The notes: generated by a model from the sequence alone, not told the origin. DNA of 64,000 bases from Symbiodinium natans (GCA_905221605.1 CAJNDS010002708.1:168501-232500), one strand, 5' to 3'; positions 11,127 through 20,934 are shown, counted from the stretch's first letter. Program-made: numbers and translations.

Positions 11127-11219
11127 TTATGCCCAGAGAGTGGGCACATGTCTCCCGAAGCCCCCAAACCTAAGGCCAGCCTCATCTTCGTACTCATAAT
11201 CCTCGTCCTCGCAGTCATC
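11127..11219 (-). CDS. candidate acidic exon, unknown gene
   Basis: 31 codons from acceptor ACACAG|G to a TAA. The peptide starts DDCEDEDYEYEDEAGLRFGG. A GC donor after the acidic run (GAG|GC) would remove the stop. The composition matches the acidic exon at 11311-11382, so the two probably belong to one acidic protein region. Confidence 0.5.
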   Translation of the reverse strand, partial: DDCEDEDYEYEDEAGLRFGGFGRHVPTLWA

Positions 11220-11310
11220 CTGTGTAAGCTACAGTGGTTTGGGTTTAGGGTTTAGGGTCTAGGCTCGAGGGTTTAGGATCTAGGGCTTAGGGTACAGGGC
11301 GACTGAATCC

Positions 11311-11382
11311 CTAAGCATCCAACCTTCCCGGAGTGTCCTCATCGTAGTACTCGTCATCTTCCCCCTCCTCTTCTTCCTCCTC
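11311..11382 (-). CDS. candidate acidic exon, unknown gene
   Basis: 24 codons from acceptor TTGAG|G to a TAG. The peptide is a Glu run, then GEDDEYYDEDTPGRLDA. It sits one intron upstream of the acidic exon at 11127-11219. Not recognised. Confidence 0.5.
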   Translation of the reverse strand, partial: EEEEEEGEDDEYYDEDTPGRLDA

Positions 11383-11545
11383 CTCAAGGGCAAGGCTTCA
11401 GAGTAAACCTCATGTACCCCAAACCTAAGGCCGGTTTGGGATCCCTATAAAATGAAAAATGTTATTGGCTTCATAAGGGAATATAGAAAGGACTAGGGGG
11501 TACTAAAAATGTACAAACAAATTCATATCAACCCCTGAAACCGCG

Positions 11546-11627
11546 TCATTCAGTGAAAAGGGTGCCCACACTTGCGTTGGTGGCCTCATCCTCAGGCATT
11601 GCTTCCACCATGCGGTTGAAAATGTAC
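11546..11627 (-). CDS. candidate exon, unknown gene
   Basis: Acceptor CTCGAG|G, then 27 codons to a TGA. The peptide includes YIFNRMVEAMPEDEATNAS. A GC donor (GATGAG|GC) may end it earlier. Left of it (11430-11520) is AT-rich intron-like sequence. Confidence 0.5.
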
Positions 11628-11659
11628 CTCGAGCGCGGGGCTGAGGGGCTTGGGCCCCA

Positions 11660-11830
11660 TCCCAATACCCTCTTAGACCATATTAGGGATCCTTAGTATG
11701 ATTTAAGGTATATTCCTGAATGTATTCCTGAATTAAGCAAGGAGTATACCTTGAACCATATTCGGGATCCTTTGTATGATTTCAGGTATATTCCTGAATT
11801 AAGGAGTTTTGGGCTCTCTGGGTGTGTCCT
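11660..11830. repeat. dispersed foldback element (TATTCCTGAATTAAGG family)
   Basis: Repeated TATATTCCTGAATTAAG and GGGATCC blocks. Related copies lie at 4575-4655, 18940-19095, 20455-20580 and 39530-39570, sharing ends such as GGGGTATTGGAGTCTC. It is a short non-coding mobile family by appearance; no transposase is nearby. Confidence 0.6.
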
Positions 11831-12330
11831 CAACCCTAACTAAACCTAAGAACATCAAGACCCTTAGACTCTTAAACCCTAAACCCTGAAACCAAAAACA
11901 CTGAAACCCCAAGACCTGAAACCATCCTGCCTAAACCCTAAACCTCTACTACACACCAGGAGCACCCTATTTCCCCGTAGACTCCACCCCAAACCCGAAA
12001 CCCCAAACCCTAAACCCTAAACCCTAAACCCGCGTGGGTACGGGCAGGTTCACCCTAAACAACCCAAGCCCCAGCACTACACGGTGAGGCCTGCAAATGA
12101 TGGCTCCTTGTTGAAAGTTTAGCGTAGGGTTTAATGTTTAGGATTTAGGGTTTAGGAAGTTCCTGTTATAGCAAAAGTACCTGCTGATTAAAAAGGGCCA
12201 CGGGCCACGACTTTGATGTTAGAGAGCTGGCGCCCCTAATCACTTCAACCCCAAACTTCAACCCCAACCTAAAACCCCCTTGAACCACACCCCTCAAACT
12301 GACCTCTTAAACCCCTTAAACACCTCAAAC

Positions 12331-12432
12331 TTGGGATGTTCCCCCTTATACTAACAGTCCTTAGTCGGGATTATAATACCCCCTACCATAATCCCGATTA
12401 AGGAGCTCCTAGTATAAGGGGGGACATCCCAA
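12331..12432. repeat. MITE-like foldback, TTGGGATGTTCC family (copy 1)
   Basis: About 100 bp with terminal inverted repeats: TTGGGATGTTCCCCCTTATA at the left and its complement at the right end. Five more copies are listed separately. Its size, inverted ends and lack of coding capacity fit a MITE. Confidence 0.8.
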
Positions 12433-12504
12433 CCCTAAACCCTAAACCCTAAACCTGAAGCCCTAAGCCCTAAACCTCAAACCCCTGAAATCTCCGAAAT
12501 GCAC

Positions 12505-12578
12505 CAGAGCCGGAGCGCTGTACGGACACGCCGCCCTGCTTCCGCATCTTGGAAATCTTCTTGTGGCCCAGCACGTGC
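12505..12578 (-). CDS. candidate exon, unknown gene
   Basis: Acceptor CTCTGAG|G at 12579. The peptide includes HVLGHKKISKMRKQGGVSVQ, which is basic and clearly coding-like. The donor is uncertain (GT near 12515). CCCTAAA-type repeats lie on the left. Confidence 0.5.
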
Positions 12579-12704
12579 CTCAGAGTTCAGGGCTCGGGGT
12601 TCCCTAGCAGCCTATGCCCTAAGCCCTAAGACCTAAACCCTAAGCCCTAAGCCCTAAACCCTTAAACCCTAAACCCTAAACGCTGAACCCTAAACCCCAA
12701 ATCC

Positions 12705-12835
12705 TAGACCCCAGACCCCTGGACTGGGCTAGACATGTTCTGGGACAGGTTCCAGCACACCACCACAGTCAAACTAACCATGGGACACCAACATGCGCTG
12801 CCAAGACGCAACAAGGCATTGGTCATGGCACCTGG
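12705..12835 (-). CDS. weak exon candidate
   Basis: Island between CCCTAAA variants (left) and TTTAGGG (right). Open on minus (includes AMTNALLRLGSACWCPMVSL) and also on plus, so strand and coding status are uncertain. Confidence 0.25.
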
Positions 12836-12889
12836 CAAAGGGGTGTAGGGTTTAGGGCTTAGGGTTTAGGGTTTAGAGCACCCCTTTTT

Positions 12890-13240
12890 TTTGTGGTTGG
12901 CTACTTGATGAGGGAACCCAGAGCCAAAAAAGGGCAAGGGGTACCACTGGGCTGCCAAGTCTGCCGAGCTTATGAAAGTACACCTTCCTCAAGCCGAGTA
13001 CTTTAGCGTCTTGAAAATCGGAACCCTTTCTTAGTTGTCCAGTACCTAGGGGAACTAAAGGTTAACTTTTGGGATTCTAAGGGGATTATGTTACCCCGAA
13101 ACGGTTAAAGGTTACCTACTCTACTACTAAGCTTTTAGCTAAGGATTATACGACAAGTACCCCTTGTGTAGGTTAAGTCAGAGTCACTCACGAAAGAGCA
13201 AGGGCTCCGATCGTGCCACAGATCAACACACCTCAAGGCC
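12890..13240. other. dispersed repeat and unique sequence, no gene seen
   Basis: 12890-12960 is a copy of the GGTTGGCTACTT / CACTGGGCTGCCAAG family seen near the window start. 13000-13240 is AT-rich unique sequence without an exon I can support. Confidence 0.5.
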
Positions 13241-13261
13241 CTTCGGTTTAGGGTTTAGGGT

Positions 13262-13362
13262 TTAGGGTTTGGGGTTTGGGGATTGGGGATTGGGGTTTGG
13301 GGTTTGGGGTTTGGGGTTTGGGGCTTGGGGTTTGGGGTTTGGGGTTTGGGGTTTGGGGTTTC
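13262..13362 (+). repeat. TTTGGGG variant telomere-like array
   Basis: Fourteen or so tandem GTTTGGG(G) units with a few GATTGGG variants. A comparable array occupies 37985-38110. Confidence 0.9.
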
Positions 13363-13424
13363 GGAACAGTGGTAGAAGTCGCAACTCTCCTAGATCCTGC
13401 GGTTGTGGTCGTCTTCTGTTGGTG

Positions 13425-13589
13425 TTTAGGATCTAGGGATTCATGGTGTAGAGTGAAGGGATTGAATCCTAGCACTGCTGTGGCAGAAATGGTAATCATG
13501 TGTTGCAGTGGTGCACCCGCCTCCGTCGCCAGTGTCCGTGGAGCATTGCTCATTTTGACATCCAGAGATAGCCTTTCGAGCGGACACAA
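13425..13589 (-). CDS. candidate exon, unknown gene
   Basis: Open on minus, with LSLDVKMSNAPRTLATEAG then HMITISATAVLGFNPF. The exon probably starts after an AG within 13560-13600 and ends before 13425. Not recognised. Confidence 0.4.
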
Positions 13590-13639
13590 GAAGGAACTCT
13601 AAACTCTAAACCCTAAACCCTAAACCCTAAACTGCTTTG

Positions 13640-13743
13640 CGACTCTGGCGGGCAAAAAGCGCGACTGTGCAGTCAAGCATCCGCCACGTGCCGCTTGCCC
13701 CAGATGCCAGGCGTGTCACAGTCGAGAACCCCGGCGCTGTTGC
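13640..13743 (-). CDS. candidate exon, unknown gene
   Basis: Acceptor CCTGAG|G at 13744, then open through the island. The peptide includes EATAPGFSTVTRLASGASG. The plus strand is also open (a Cys-rich peptide), so strand is inferred from the neighbours. Confidence 0.35.
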
Positions 13744-14129
13744 CTCAGGCTTTTCTGAAACCCCAACCCTAAACTCTAAAAACTAAAACCCAAAATCCAA
13801 ATCCTAAGCCCTAAACCCTAAACCCCACTCCCTACCCCCTAAGCCCTACTCCCTAACCCCTGAACCTCGGACCACCTCAACAGCAGGGCTTAGGGCTCAG
13901 ACCCTAAACCCTAAACCCTAAAACCCTAACCCCAAACCCTAAACCCTAAAACCCAAAAACCCTAACCCCAAACCCTAAACCCTAAAACCCTAAACCCTAA
14001 CACCCTTAACCCTAGAGCTCCTGAAGCCGCCCTCATATCAAGGGACTCCGCCTTGGACACCCAAGGTTGTACCCTGGGGTGTGGTCGTCGTCATAGAAAA
14101 ACCTGTGCACTTGAGAACCATCATGATAA

Positions 14130-14232
14130 GAATGTGTATACATGTATATGTATGTATATATATATATATATGTATATATATATGTATATATATATGTATA
14201 TATATATATGTACATATATATATATATATCCC
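14130..14232. repeat. TA-rich microsatellite
   Basis: ATATGTATAT-type tract in an intron-like region. It generates Tyr/Ile-rich ORFs on both strands that I do not consider genes. Confidence 0.85.
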
Positions 14233-14301
14233 AAAACCCCTAAACCGTGACACCCCTAACCGCTAGACCCTAAACCCTAAATCTGAAATTCTAGACCCTG
14301 C

Positions 14302-14352
14302 CCTGAGGCTGGGGCAGGCATCGGCCAGGACAAGGACAGTGACGCTCGGGTC
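14302..14352 (-). CDS. candidate internal exon, unknown gene
   Basis: Exactly 17 codons between acceptor CCAAAG|G and a GC donor (AGG|GC). The peptide is DPSVTVLVLADACPSLR, a beta-strand-like sequence. The plus strand is also open. Minus is preferred because both splice sites and the neighbours agree. Confidence 0.4.
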
Positions 14353-14389
14353 CTTTGGTGGGTTGAAGTTCAGGGTTCAGAGTTAGGTG

Positions 14390-15124
14390 GCTTAGGGTTT
14401 ACGGGTTAAGGCTTAGGGTTTAGGGCAGGGTTTACGCGCTTAGGGCCGATAAGGAATTAGAAGCTTTTGGGCCTTTAGGGGCTTGTGGAACTTTAGGGTT
14501 TAGGTTCACGGGGTATCTTGGCAGATCACCGCCAGTGATACGTTAACCTCCTAGGTAGTCCTGGCCCTAAAACTGCAATCAACAAAAACATCCAGAATTC
14601 ATCAGGGCGCCACAAGCCACACAACTGGCTTTGCTTGGAGTTTAGGGTTTAGGGCTTGGGGTTTGGGGTTTTGGGTGTAGGGCTTAGGAAAACTGTATTC
14701 TTCTGAGGGCTTTAGTCCAGGTAGGGCTCGGGGAGTTCTGGCTTGTGTAAAGGTGCATGATAATTTCGGGCCAACTCAACTGGAATGTGAAATTTGGGCT
14801 TAGGGCTTAGGGTTGTGTGGGTGGGCTTTACTTTGTAAATCTATGGGGGTTATAAGGCGATGATGCTGGTGCCTATTTAGGCTCCTGCGGAAGCATGAAG
14901 AAGCATTTCTAGGATTGGACCCAAACCCGATCCCTTCGGGCAGTTTAGGGTCTAGGGTTGAGGGCTTAGGGGTTTAGGGTTTAGGGTTTAGGGGTTCAGG
15001 GGTTTGGGGTTTAGGGTTGAGGGTTTAGGGTTGAGGGTTGGAGGTGTAGGGTCTAGCGGTTAGGGGGTTCACGATTACTGAAGCGCTCCAAGAAGCCCGA
15101 AACCTAAAGTCCAACCAAGCCATA
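14390..15124. other. degenerate repeats and intron-like sequence
   Basis: TTTAGGG variants at 14390-14425, 14640-14690 and 14940-15065. Island 14575-14635 is open on minus (LQAKPVVWLVAP) with CCTAAA to the left and TTTAGGG to the right, but is too short to rank. 14700-14930 shows no exon. Confidence 0.35.
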
Positions 15125-15512
15125 AAACCCTAAAACCCTAAAACCCTAAAACCCTAAAACCCTAAAACCCTAAAACCCTAAAACCCTAAACCCTAAAACC
15201 ATAAAAATCCTAAATCCTTAAAACTCTAAAACCCAAAGCATAAGACCCTAAAACCCTAGAGAGCCCTCAAACCCTAAAACCCAAAACCCCTCAAACCAAA
15301 AAAACCCAAAACCCTAAAGCCCTCAAACCCCAAAACCCAAAAGCCCCAAAACCCCAAAACCCTCAAACCCTAAAAACTCAAAAACCCCAAAAGCCAAAAA
15401 ACCCTAAATCCCTAAAACCCTAAAAACCCTAAAACCCTAAAAACCCTAAAACCCTAAAACCCTAAAACCCTAAAACCCTAAAACCCTAAAACCCTAAACC
15501 CTAAACCCCAAA
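15125..15512 (-). repeat. 8-mer CCCTAAAA variant array
   Basis: Most units here are the 8-mer AAAACCCT rather than the 7-mer, with degeneration in the middle (15190-15410). Confidence 0.9.
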
Positions 15513-15519
15513 CCAATCG

Positions 15520-15579
15520 TCAAGCCGCAAAGGCTTCCGAAATCAGCTGCGCCAGGTCATCATCGACCATGTGGTCATC
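15520..15579 (-). CDS. candidate terminal exon, unknown gene
   Basis: 20 codons from acceptor AAGCAG|G to a TGA, with peptide DDHMVDDDLAQLISEAFAA. CCCTAAA-type repeats lie on both sides. Strongly coding-like. It could be a C-terminus or be spliced earlier. Confidence 0.5.
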   Translation of the reverse strand, partial: DDHMVDDDLAQLISEAFAA

Positions 15580-15714
15580 CTGCTTTTGGCGTTTATGAGG
15601 GCCTCAACCCTCAACCCTAAACCCGAAACCCTAAATCCTAAACCCTAAACCCCTAAACCTTTAGGGCTCAACTGCACTTGACCTCGAGGCCCCCCCCCCC
15701 CCTCCCAAACGCCC

Positions 15715-15772
15715 AAACCCGCTGTGGCATCGGTCATGATGCAGATTCGCCATAAAGCCGGCCAAACCCCTA
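15715..15772 (-). CDS. weak exon candidate
   Basis: Open on minus (VWPALWRICIMTDATAG). Plus is also open. Splice sites are not clear. Confidence 0.25.
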
Positions 15773-15825
15773 AGCCCTGAACCCTAAACTATTAAAACCC
15801 CAAACCCCTTATAAACCCCTAAACC

Positions 15826-15927
15826 TTGGGATGTTTCCCCTTTTCTGCTAACAGTCCTTCATAGGGATTAGAATAGGGGGTACTAGAATGCCTATTAAGA
15901 ACTGTTAGGATAACGGGGAACACCCCA
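15826..15927. repeat. MITE-like foldback, TTGGGATGTTCC family (copy 2)
   Basis: Same ends as the copy at 12331, more diverged (TTTCCCCTTTTCTGCTAACAG). Confidence 0.7.
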
Positions 15928-16034
15928 CCCTAAACCCAATACCCTATATCCTAGACCCTAAACCCCAAACCTTAAACCCTAAACCCTAAACCCCAAACCT
16001 TAAACCCTAAACCCCAACCTTAAACCCCTCGAAC

Positions 16035-16123
16035 CGGCAGCAACTCCAAGCCGCGTTCTGCCTCGCCGTCGCGCGTGCGGAGGCAGATGATGCTGTCAAG
16101 TCCATCCTCGAGGATCCGAATGT
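16035..16123 (-). CDS. candidate internal exon, unknown gene
   Basis: 89 nt between acceptor CTTAG|A and donor CCG|GT. The peptide includes IRILEDGLDSIICLRTRDGE. The plus strand is also open with a stop at 16125, but the minus reading has both splice sites. CCCTAAA-type repeats lie on the left and TTTAGGG on the right. Confidence 0.5.
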
Positions 16124-16127
16124 CTAA

Positions 16128-17140
16128 GGGGTTTAGGGTTTAGGGTTTCGGGTTTAGGGTTTAGGGTTTAGGGTCTAACTGGACCGGGGTTGGCTCCGTT
16201 TAGACCCTCTGAAAAGCATGTTTAGGGTCTAAAGGGTTCTAAGGGTTTAGGGTTTAGGGTGTACAAAGGGTTTAGGATTCAAAGGGTCTAGGGTTAACAG
16301 GGTGTACTTGCCCGAGATTGGCCCTATGTAAAACTCTGAAATATAATTTTGGTTTGGGGTTTAAAGGGCTTTAAGGGCTTTAAGGGTTTTAAAGGGCGTA
16401 GAAGTTTTGAAGGGTTTTCGGGTTAAAGGGAATTGAGAGTTTGAAGGGTTCAGGGCGCTAAGAGATTCAAGGGTTCTAAGGGCGTTCAGGGGCCCTCCTG
16501 AACCCAATCAGGGAAAATATGTAATCTCCCAAGAGCATAGCGTAGGGAGCTAGGGCACTTGGTACCTTCTACTCCCTATTTACGACCTCATACCTTTTAA
16601 AGGGTGAAGCAGGGAGCCTGCTTAATTCCCGAATTCCCCTACTAAAACGCCCCCTAAACCCTAAACCCTAAACCCTAAACCCTAAACCCTAAACCCTAAA
16701 CCCTAAACCCTAAACCCTAAACCCTAAACCCTAAACCCTAAACGTTGTGCCTTGCTCTGTTTTTCTGCCGACTGCAGCCGAGCTCGCAACCGATCCATGA
16801 GATGTGTAGGGTTTGGGGTTTGGGGTTTAGGGTTTAGGGTTTAGGGTTGAGGGTTTGAGGGTTTGAGGGTTTGAGGGTTTGAGGGTATGAGGGTTTGAGG
16901 GTTTGAGGGTTTGGGGTTTAGGGTTTTGGGTTTAGGCTTCAGGGTTCAGGGCTCAGGGTTTAGGGTTTGCGGTTTCGAGTTTCGGGTTGGGGACTCGCCC
17001 CATTCAGGACAACCCTAAACCCCAGACTCCAAATCCTAAACCCCAGGCCCTAAACTCTGAACCCCAAACCCCAAACCCCAAACCCCAAACCCCAAACCCT
17101 AAACCCTAAACCCTAAACCCCAAACCCTAAACCCAAACCC
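16128..17140. other. telomere-like repeats and diverged sequence
   Basis: TTTAGGG tract 16130-16170; TTTAGGG/AAGGGTTT degenerate sequence 16190-16500; an intron-like block 16500-16640; a clean (CCCTAAA)13 array at 16650-16743; TTTGAGGG variants at 16850-16915; and CCCCAAA variants at 17055-17150. Island 16745-16800 is open on minus (SHGSVASSAAVGRKTEQG) with the usual flank order but is weak. Confidence 0.5.
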
Positions 17141-17144
17141 CAAA

Positions 17145-17209
17145 GCCAGAGTGCCTGCTCCTCTTCGTTCTCCTGGTTGGTGCCGTGCCCAGAATAGGCC
17201 TCGGCCAGA
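17145..17209 (-). CDS. candidate exon, unknown gene
   Basis: Acceptor GTTAAG|T. The peptide includes LAEAYSGHGTNQENEEEQAL. The donor is uncertain (GC at CAG|GC is possible). CCCAAA-type repeats lie on the left and TTTAGGG on the right. Confidence 0.5.
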
Positions 17210-17225
17210 CTTAACACAATTAGTG

Positions 17226-18105
17226 TTTAGGGTTTAGGGTTTAGGGTTTGGGGGTACCCTATCTAATCCCTTAAAGGGTATATGTAAGGCACTTAACATA
17301 ATCTTACTGTTGGCTAGCAGGGAATGGGGGTTTAGGGTTTAGGGTTTGGGGTTAGGGGTTTGGGGTCTGGGGTGTGGGGTTTGGGGTTTAGTAGGAACTA
17401 CATAATCCTTTAAGGGGTTTCTATACAAATTCCCTCATTCCCTGCTAACCAACATTAGGATAATTCAGGGGCGGGCTCCAGTGGCTTCAATACAAGCTTG
17501 AGGGCATAGGGTTTAGGGTTTAGGCTTTAGGGTTAGGGGTTTAGGGTTTTGGGTTTATGGTTCAGGGTTTGAGAATAGGGTTTCTCGTAGGTTCTTTGGC
17601 GGGTTTATAGGGGTTGCAGGGTTTTAAGGGTTTCTAGGCTTTGCGGGGTCTAGCTTGCAGGGTAGGGTTTAGGGTTGCTGCTGCTCCTGCGGCCATGCCC
17701 ACCAATATAACGTCCAGACGCTGCAGAACCTAGCAGACTAAAAACACCATAAGCTAGACCGGAAAACCTAAGCAACACCATTTCAGGGTTAAGGGTTTGG
17801 ACATTAGGGTTTAGGGTTTAGGGTCTAGGGAGCATTCCTTGGTTACCCCATGCCCTGACATCGCCATTGGGTGCGATGTTGGAGTTTGGGGGGGAGGGGG
17901 GAACAAGTCTCGACATCGTACCCTAAACCAAACAATGCGTCCTAAGCAAGCAACAACTACGCGAACCCCAACCGCAAGCTCTTATTCTCAAAGCCTAAAC
18001 CCCAAACCATGTATCTATAAGCCCTGACCCTAGACAAGATGACACAGACCCTAAGCCCTAAACCCTAACCCTAAACCCTAAACCCTAAACCCTAAACCCC
18101 AGCGC
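17226..18105. other. repeat mosaic, no exon supported
   Basis: TTTAGGG/TTTGGGG tracts (17226-17250, 17325-17390, 17505-17575, 17800-17830) and a CCCTAAA tract (18050-18098). 17255-17320 and 17395-17460 form an imperfect inverted pair (TTCCCTGCTAACCAACATTA and its complement). Confidence 0.45.
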
Positions 18106-18108
18106 AGC

Positions 18109-18177
18109 CAAAGGTTCCAGGACGAAAAAGTGCCCCGGCTTGCATCGCTCGGCCATCGCCGCAACCTCACACAGGAT
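18109..18177 (-). CDS. candidate internal exon, unknown gene
   Basis: Exactly 23 codons from acceptor CCCTAAAG|A to a GC donor (TTG|GC). The peptide is ILCEVAAMAERCKPGHFFVL then EPL. The acceptor AG abuts the telomere-like array. It is one of the most convincing islands. Confidence 0.55.
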
Positions 18178-18234
18178 CTTTAGGGTTTAGGGTTTAGGGT
18201 TCAGGGTTCAGGGTTCAGGGTTCAGGGTTTTGCG

Positions 18235-18340
18235 TTGGGATGTTCCCCCTTATACTAACAGTCCTTAGTAGGGTAGGGATTATAATAAGGAGTACGACAC
18301 TCCCTATTAAGGACTGTCAGTATGAGGGCGAACATCCCAA
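18235..18340. repeat. MITE-like foldback, TTGGGATGTTCC family (copy 3)
   Basis: Near-perfect terminal inverted repeats (TTGGGATGTTCCCCCTTATA and TATGAGGGCGAACATCCCAA) around a GGGATTATAAT core. Confidence 0.8.
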
Positions 18341-18499
18341 GTTTTGGGGTTCGACAGGTTTAGGGATGAAGAGTTTGGGGCTTGGGAGAGGGCTTGGGGT
18401 GCAGGGTTTCAAAATTTCACCCGAAAGCCACTAAAAATCCTGAAAGCTAAGCCCTGAACCCTAAACCCTAAACCCTAAACCCTAAAACCCTAAATCCCA

Positions 18500-18578
18500 T
18501 TAAGCTCTCTGAAACCGAGGCGCCTGCGCTTTGAGCTCCTCGATGCACGGAAAGTGCTCCGTGGAGCCGTCATCATAC
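18500..18578 (-). CDS. candidate exon, unknown gene
   Basis: Acceptor TTGAG|G. The peptide includes YDDGSTEHFPCIEELKAQAP. The donor is uncertain. A TTTAGGG array begins 10 bp to the right. Confidence 0.5.
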
Positions 18579-18711
18579 CTCAACGGGGGTTTAGGGTTTA
18601 GGGTTTAGGGTTTAGGGTTTAGGGCTTAGGGTTTAGGGTTTAGGGTTTAGGGGCTCCAGAAGGCTCCCCCCGAAACCCTAAACCACACTTAAAGGCCTCA
18701 GAGGGCGTAGT

Positions 18712-18812
18712 TTGCGATGTTCCCCCTTATACGAACAGTCCTGAATAATAATTATAGTAGGGGGTACTATACTCCCTTTTAAGGACTGTTAGTATAAGGG
18801 GGAACATCCCAA
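18712..18812. repeat. MITE-like foldback, TTGGGATGTTCC family (copy 4)
   Basis: Terminal inverted repeats match copies 1 and 3. It has the same core (AGGACTGTTAGTATAAGGGG). Confidence 0.8.
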
Positions 18813-19109
18813 GCCGTAGTCCTTAAACCTTGCACTAGAGATTGGTATAAGGCAAAGTGGGTAGCTTGAGGCAAGCCCGTCCATGTCCGCGCAGGCCGCC
18901 TCTCAGCTCGATAGAGACCCAGAGAGACCCCAAAACCCCTTAAATAAGGAATGTACCTTAGAACTTTCAAGAAATCCTTAGTATGATGTACGGTATATTC
19001 CTGAATTCAGTGTACTTAGTATGATTTAAGTAATGATTTAAGTAATGATTTAAGTAATGATTTAAGGAATATTCCATAATAAAGGGGTAGAAAGGGGGGC
19101 TCTTTGGGG

Positions 19110-19209
19110 AATCCGCCGCTGACTTGCTGCAGGCGAGCAGCATCTTTACGATGTCCTTGATGCCAGATTTGGCGGCCAGTTCGCAGACCCGCTCGCCGTC
19201 CACGATGCA
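19110..19209 (-). CDS. candidate exon, ankyrin-like peptide
   Basis: Open on minus. The peptide includes DGERVCELAAKSGIKDIVKM then LLACS. The pattern A..G..DIVK.LL recalls the second half of an ankyrin repeat, but one partial unit is not enough for a firm call. A TTTAGGG-type array begins to the right at 19240. Confidence 0.45.
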
Positions 19210-19244
19210 GCTAAGAGGAGAGTCCTGAGCACCCTACGCTGTCT

Positions 19245-19515
19245 GGTTTAGGGTTTAGGGGTTAGGGGTTTAGGGGTTTAGGGGTTTAGGGGTTTAGGGG
19301 TTTAGGGGCTTAGGGGTTTAGGGGTTTAGGGGTTTAGGGTTTTAGGGGTTTAGGGGTTTAGGGGTTTAGGGGTTTAGGGGTTTAGGGGTTTAGGGGTTTA
19401 GGGGTTTAGGGGTTTAGGGGTTTAGGGGTTTAGGGGTTTAGGGGTTTAGGGGTTTAGGGGTTTAGGGGTTTAGGGGTTTAGGGGTTTAGGGGTTTAGGGG
19501 TTAGGGGGTTAGGGT
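19245..19515 (+). repeat. 8-mer TTTAGGGG variant array
   Basis: About 33 tandem copies of TTTAGGGG, very homogeneous, then ordinary TTTAGGG and TTTGGGG units to 19577. The 8-mer homogeneity points to local tandem amplification or a variant telomerase template product. Confidence 0.95.
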
Positions 19516-19599
19516 TTAGGGTTTAGGGTTTAGGGTTTGGGGTTTGGGGTTTAGGGTTTAGGGTTTAGGGTTTAGTGTATGATCTGCATATTATGGGTA

Positions 19600-20345
19600 T
19601 TTCCCGAAATTGGGAACCCCAGATAGCATAGAAACATCTTATCAAGGGACCCCCCAAAAAGGGCACCCCCTATTTTTCGAAACCCCCATACAGAAAGGAT
19701 ATCCTGTGGCTGGCTGTAGTCTACCAGCCTTCTTCCAAATCCTGTCATTCAGGTCATTTCAGGTCTTCCTGTCGGAAACACGATCACTCGAAGAAGGCTG
19801 CATCAGTAGCCTCTGGGATGGATGCGTGCACGAAAAGTGATCCTGTAACCGCGCCGTCCGATTCGAACACTTGCTGGACTTTGTGCCCTGACTGCTGCTG
19901 AATCTGACCTGGCATGGACACTTTCAGCGAGCTTCCTCGCCGTGCCCGAATCCCTGTAGAAGCCAGAGAATCCAGCAAGGGGCGCTTCTTTTACAAGTGG
20001 ATGGCACATGACAACACTGCCACAGAAAGAAACGCCATCGTGTCGAAAGTCAGCTTGAACTCATTGAACGTGGCGCCTTTGACCTCGTGCTCTGTATCAA
20101 GCAAGCCAGCCTTCTCGCGCACAGAGTCAACGGTGTGCTCTGATGAGAACTTTAAAATGTTCCTCTTTAGCCGAAGAACCCCTGCTGTCGCAGGATTGGT
20201 GTGGCTCTGACTGTTTCCCATGTTGGACAAAGTGTACAGACGAGCTACTAGCCCCCTTGAGACCAAAAATCCACCTCCGTTCCTCACCAATCATGTCGTT
20301 TCTCACCAATCATGTCATAGCTGGAAGCCTTGCTTGTTCGCCCAG
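19600..20345 (-). CDS. unique block with probable exons, unknown gene
   Basis: This is the longest repeat-free block in the first 22 kb. On minus, 20290-19991 is open and includes NPATAGVLRLKRNILKFSSE and DTEHEVKGATFNEFKLTFD. 19978-19784 is open and includes SGHKVQQVFESDGAVTGSLF. They are in different frames, so splicing or decay separates them. Opposite-strand ORFs overlap, and no family is recognised. Confidence 0.35.
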
Positions 20346-20454
20346 TAGCCATATCACCCTAAACCCTAAACCCCAAACCCTAAACCCTAAACCCTAAACC
20401 GCAGCAAAGCACCACCCATCATAATCAAGCCCCCTGTCACAATAATTGTACCCA

Positions 20455-20580
20455 GGGACTCCAAGACCCCCTTGGTTAAGGAACATTCCTTGAAATATGA
20501 GAAGGTTCCTTATCGGGTTGAAGGAATATTTCTGAACATGTTCCTTAATTCCTTAACTAAGGGGTATTGGAGTCTCTGGC
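20455..20580. repeat. foldback element, GGTATTGGAGTCTC family
   Basis: Begins GGGACTCCAAGACCCCC and ends ACTAAGGGGTATTGGAGTCTC, with TTCCTTAAT-type internal inverted repeats. Related to 11660-11830 and 4575-4655. Confidence 0.65.
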
Positions 20581-20589
20581 TAGCACCCT

Positions 20590-20712
20590 CAGCAGCACGG
20601 ACAGACAGTAGAACTTGCCACCCTTCCCTCACAAGTATCTTGTAGGCACATCCGTACAGACAGCGTTCCTCCGGAATCTTCGCGCCCGCATAGACTGAGC
20701 TTGAAATCCGGG
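20590..20712 (-). CDS. candidate exon, unknown gene
   Basis: Open on minus. The peptide includes ISSSVYAGAKIPEERCLYGC and AYKILVREGWQVLLSV. Splice sites are not resolved. Confidence 0.5.
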
Positions 20713-20860
20713 ATCCGTATCCCTAAGCCCCAAACCCTGAACCCTAAAGCCTGAACCCTAAACCCTAAACCCTAAACCCTAAACCCTAAACCCTAAACCC
20801 TAAACCCTAAACCCTAAACCCTAAAGCCTAAAGCCTAAAGCCAAAGCCTGAAGCCTAAAC

Positions 20861-20911
20861 CAGCTTTTGCCGAGGCTCAGTTCCTTTGTAGTCCAGGCAA
20901 ACAGCCAACAT
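20861..20911 (-). CDS. candidate internal exon, unknown gene
   Basis: Exactly 17 codons from acceptor CACTCAG|A to donor CTG|GTTTAGG, with peptide MLAVCLDYKGTEPRQKL. The donor GT is supplied by the first TTTAGG-type repeat unit of the intron. Confidence 0.55.
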
Positions 20912-20934
20912 CTGAGTGCGGTCGGGTTGAGGGT

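Noticed and set aside
16041-16127. Plus-strand exon (QLQAAFCLAVARAEADDAVK to a stop)
   Set aside because: Plausible, but the minus reading of the same island has both acceptor and donor and agrees in strand with its neighbours.
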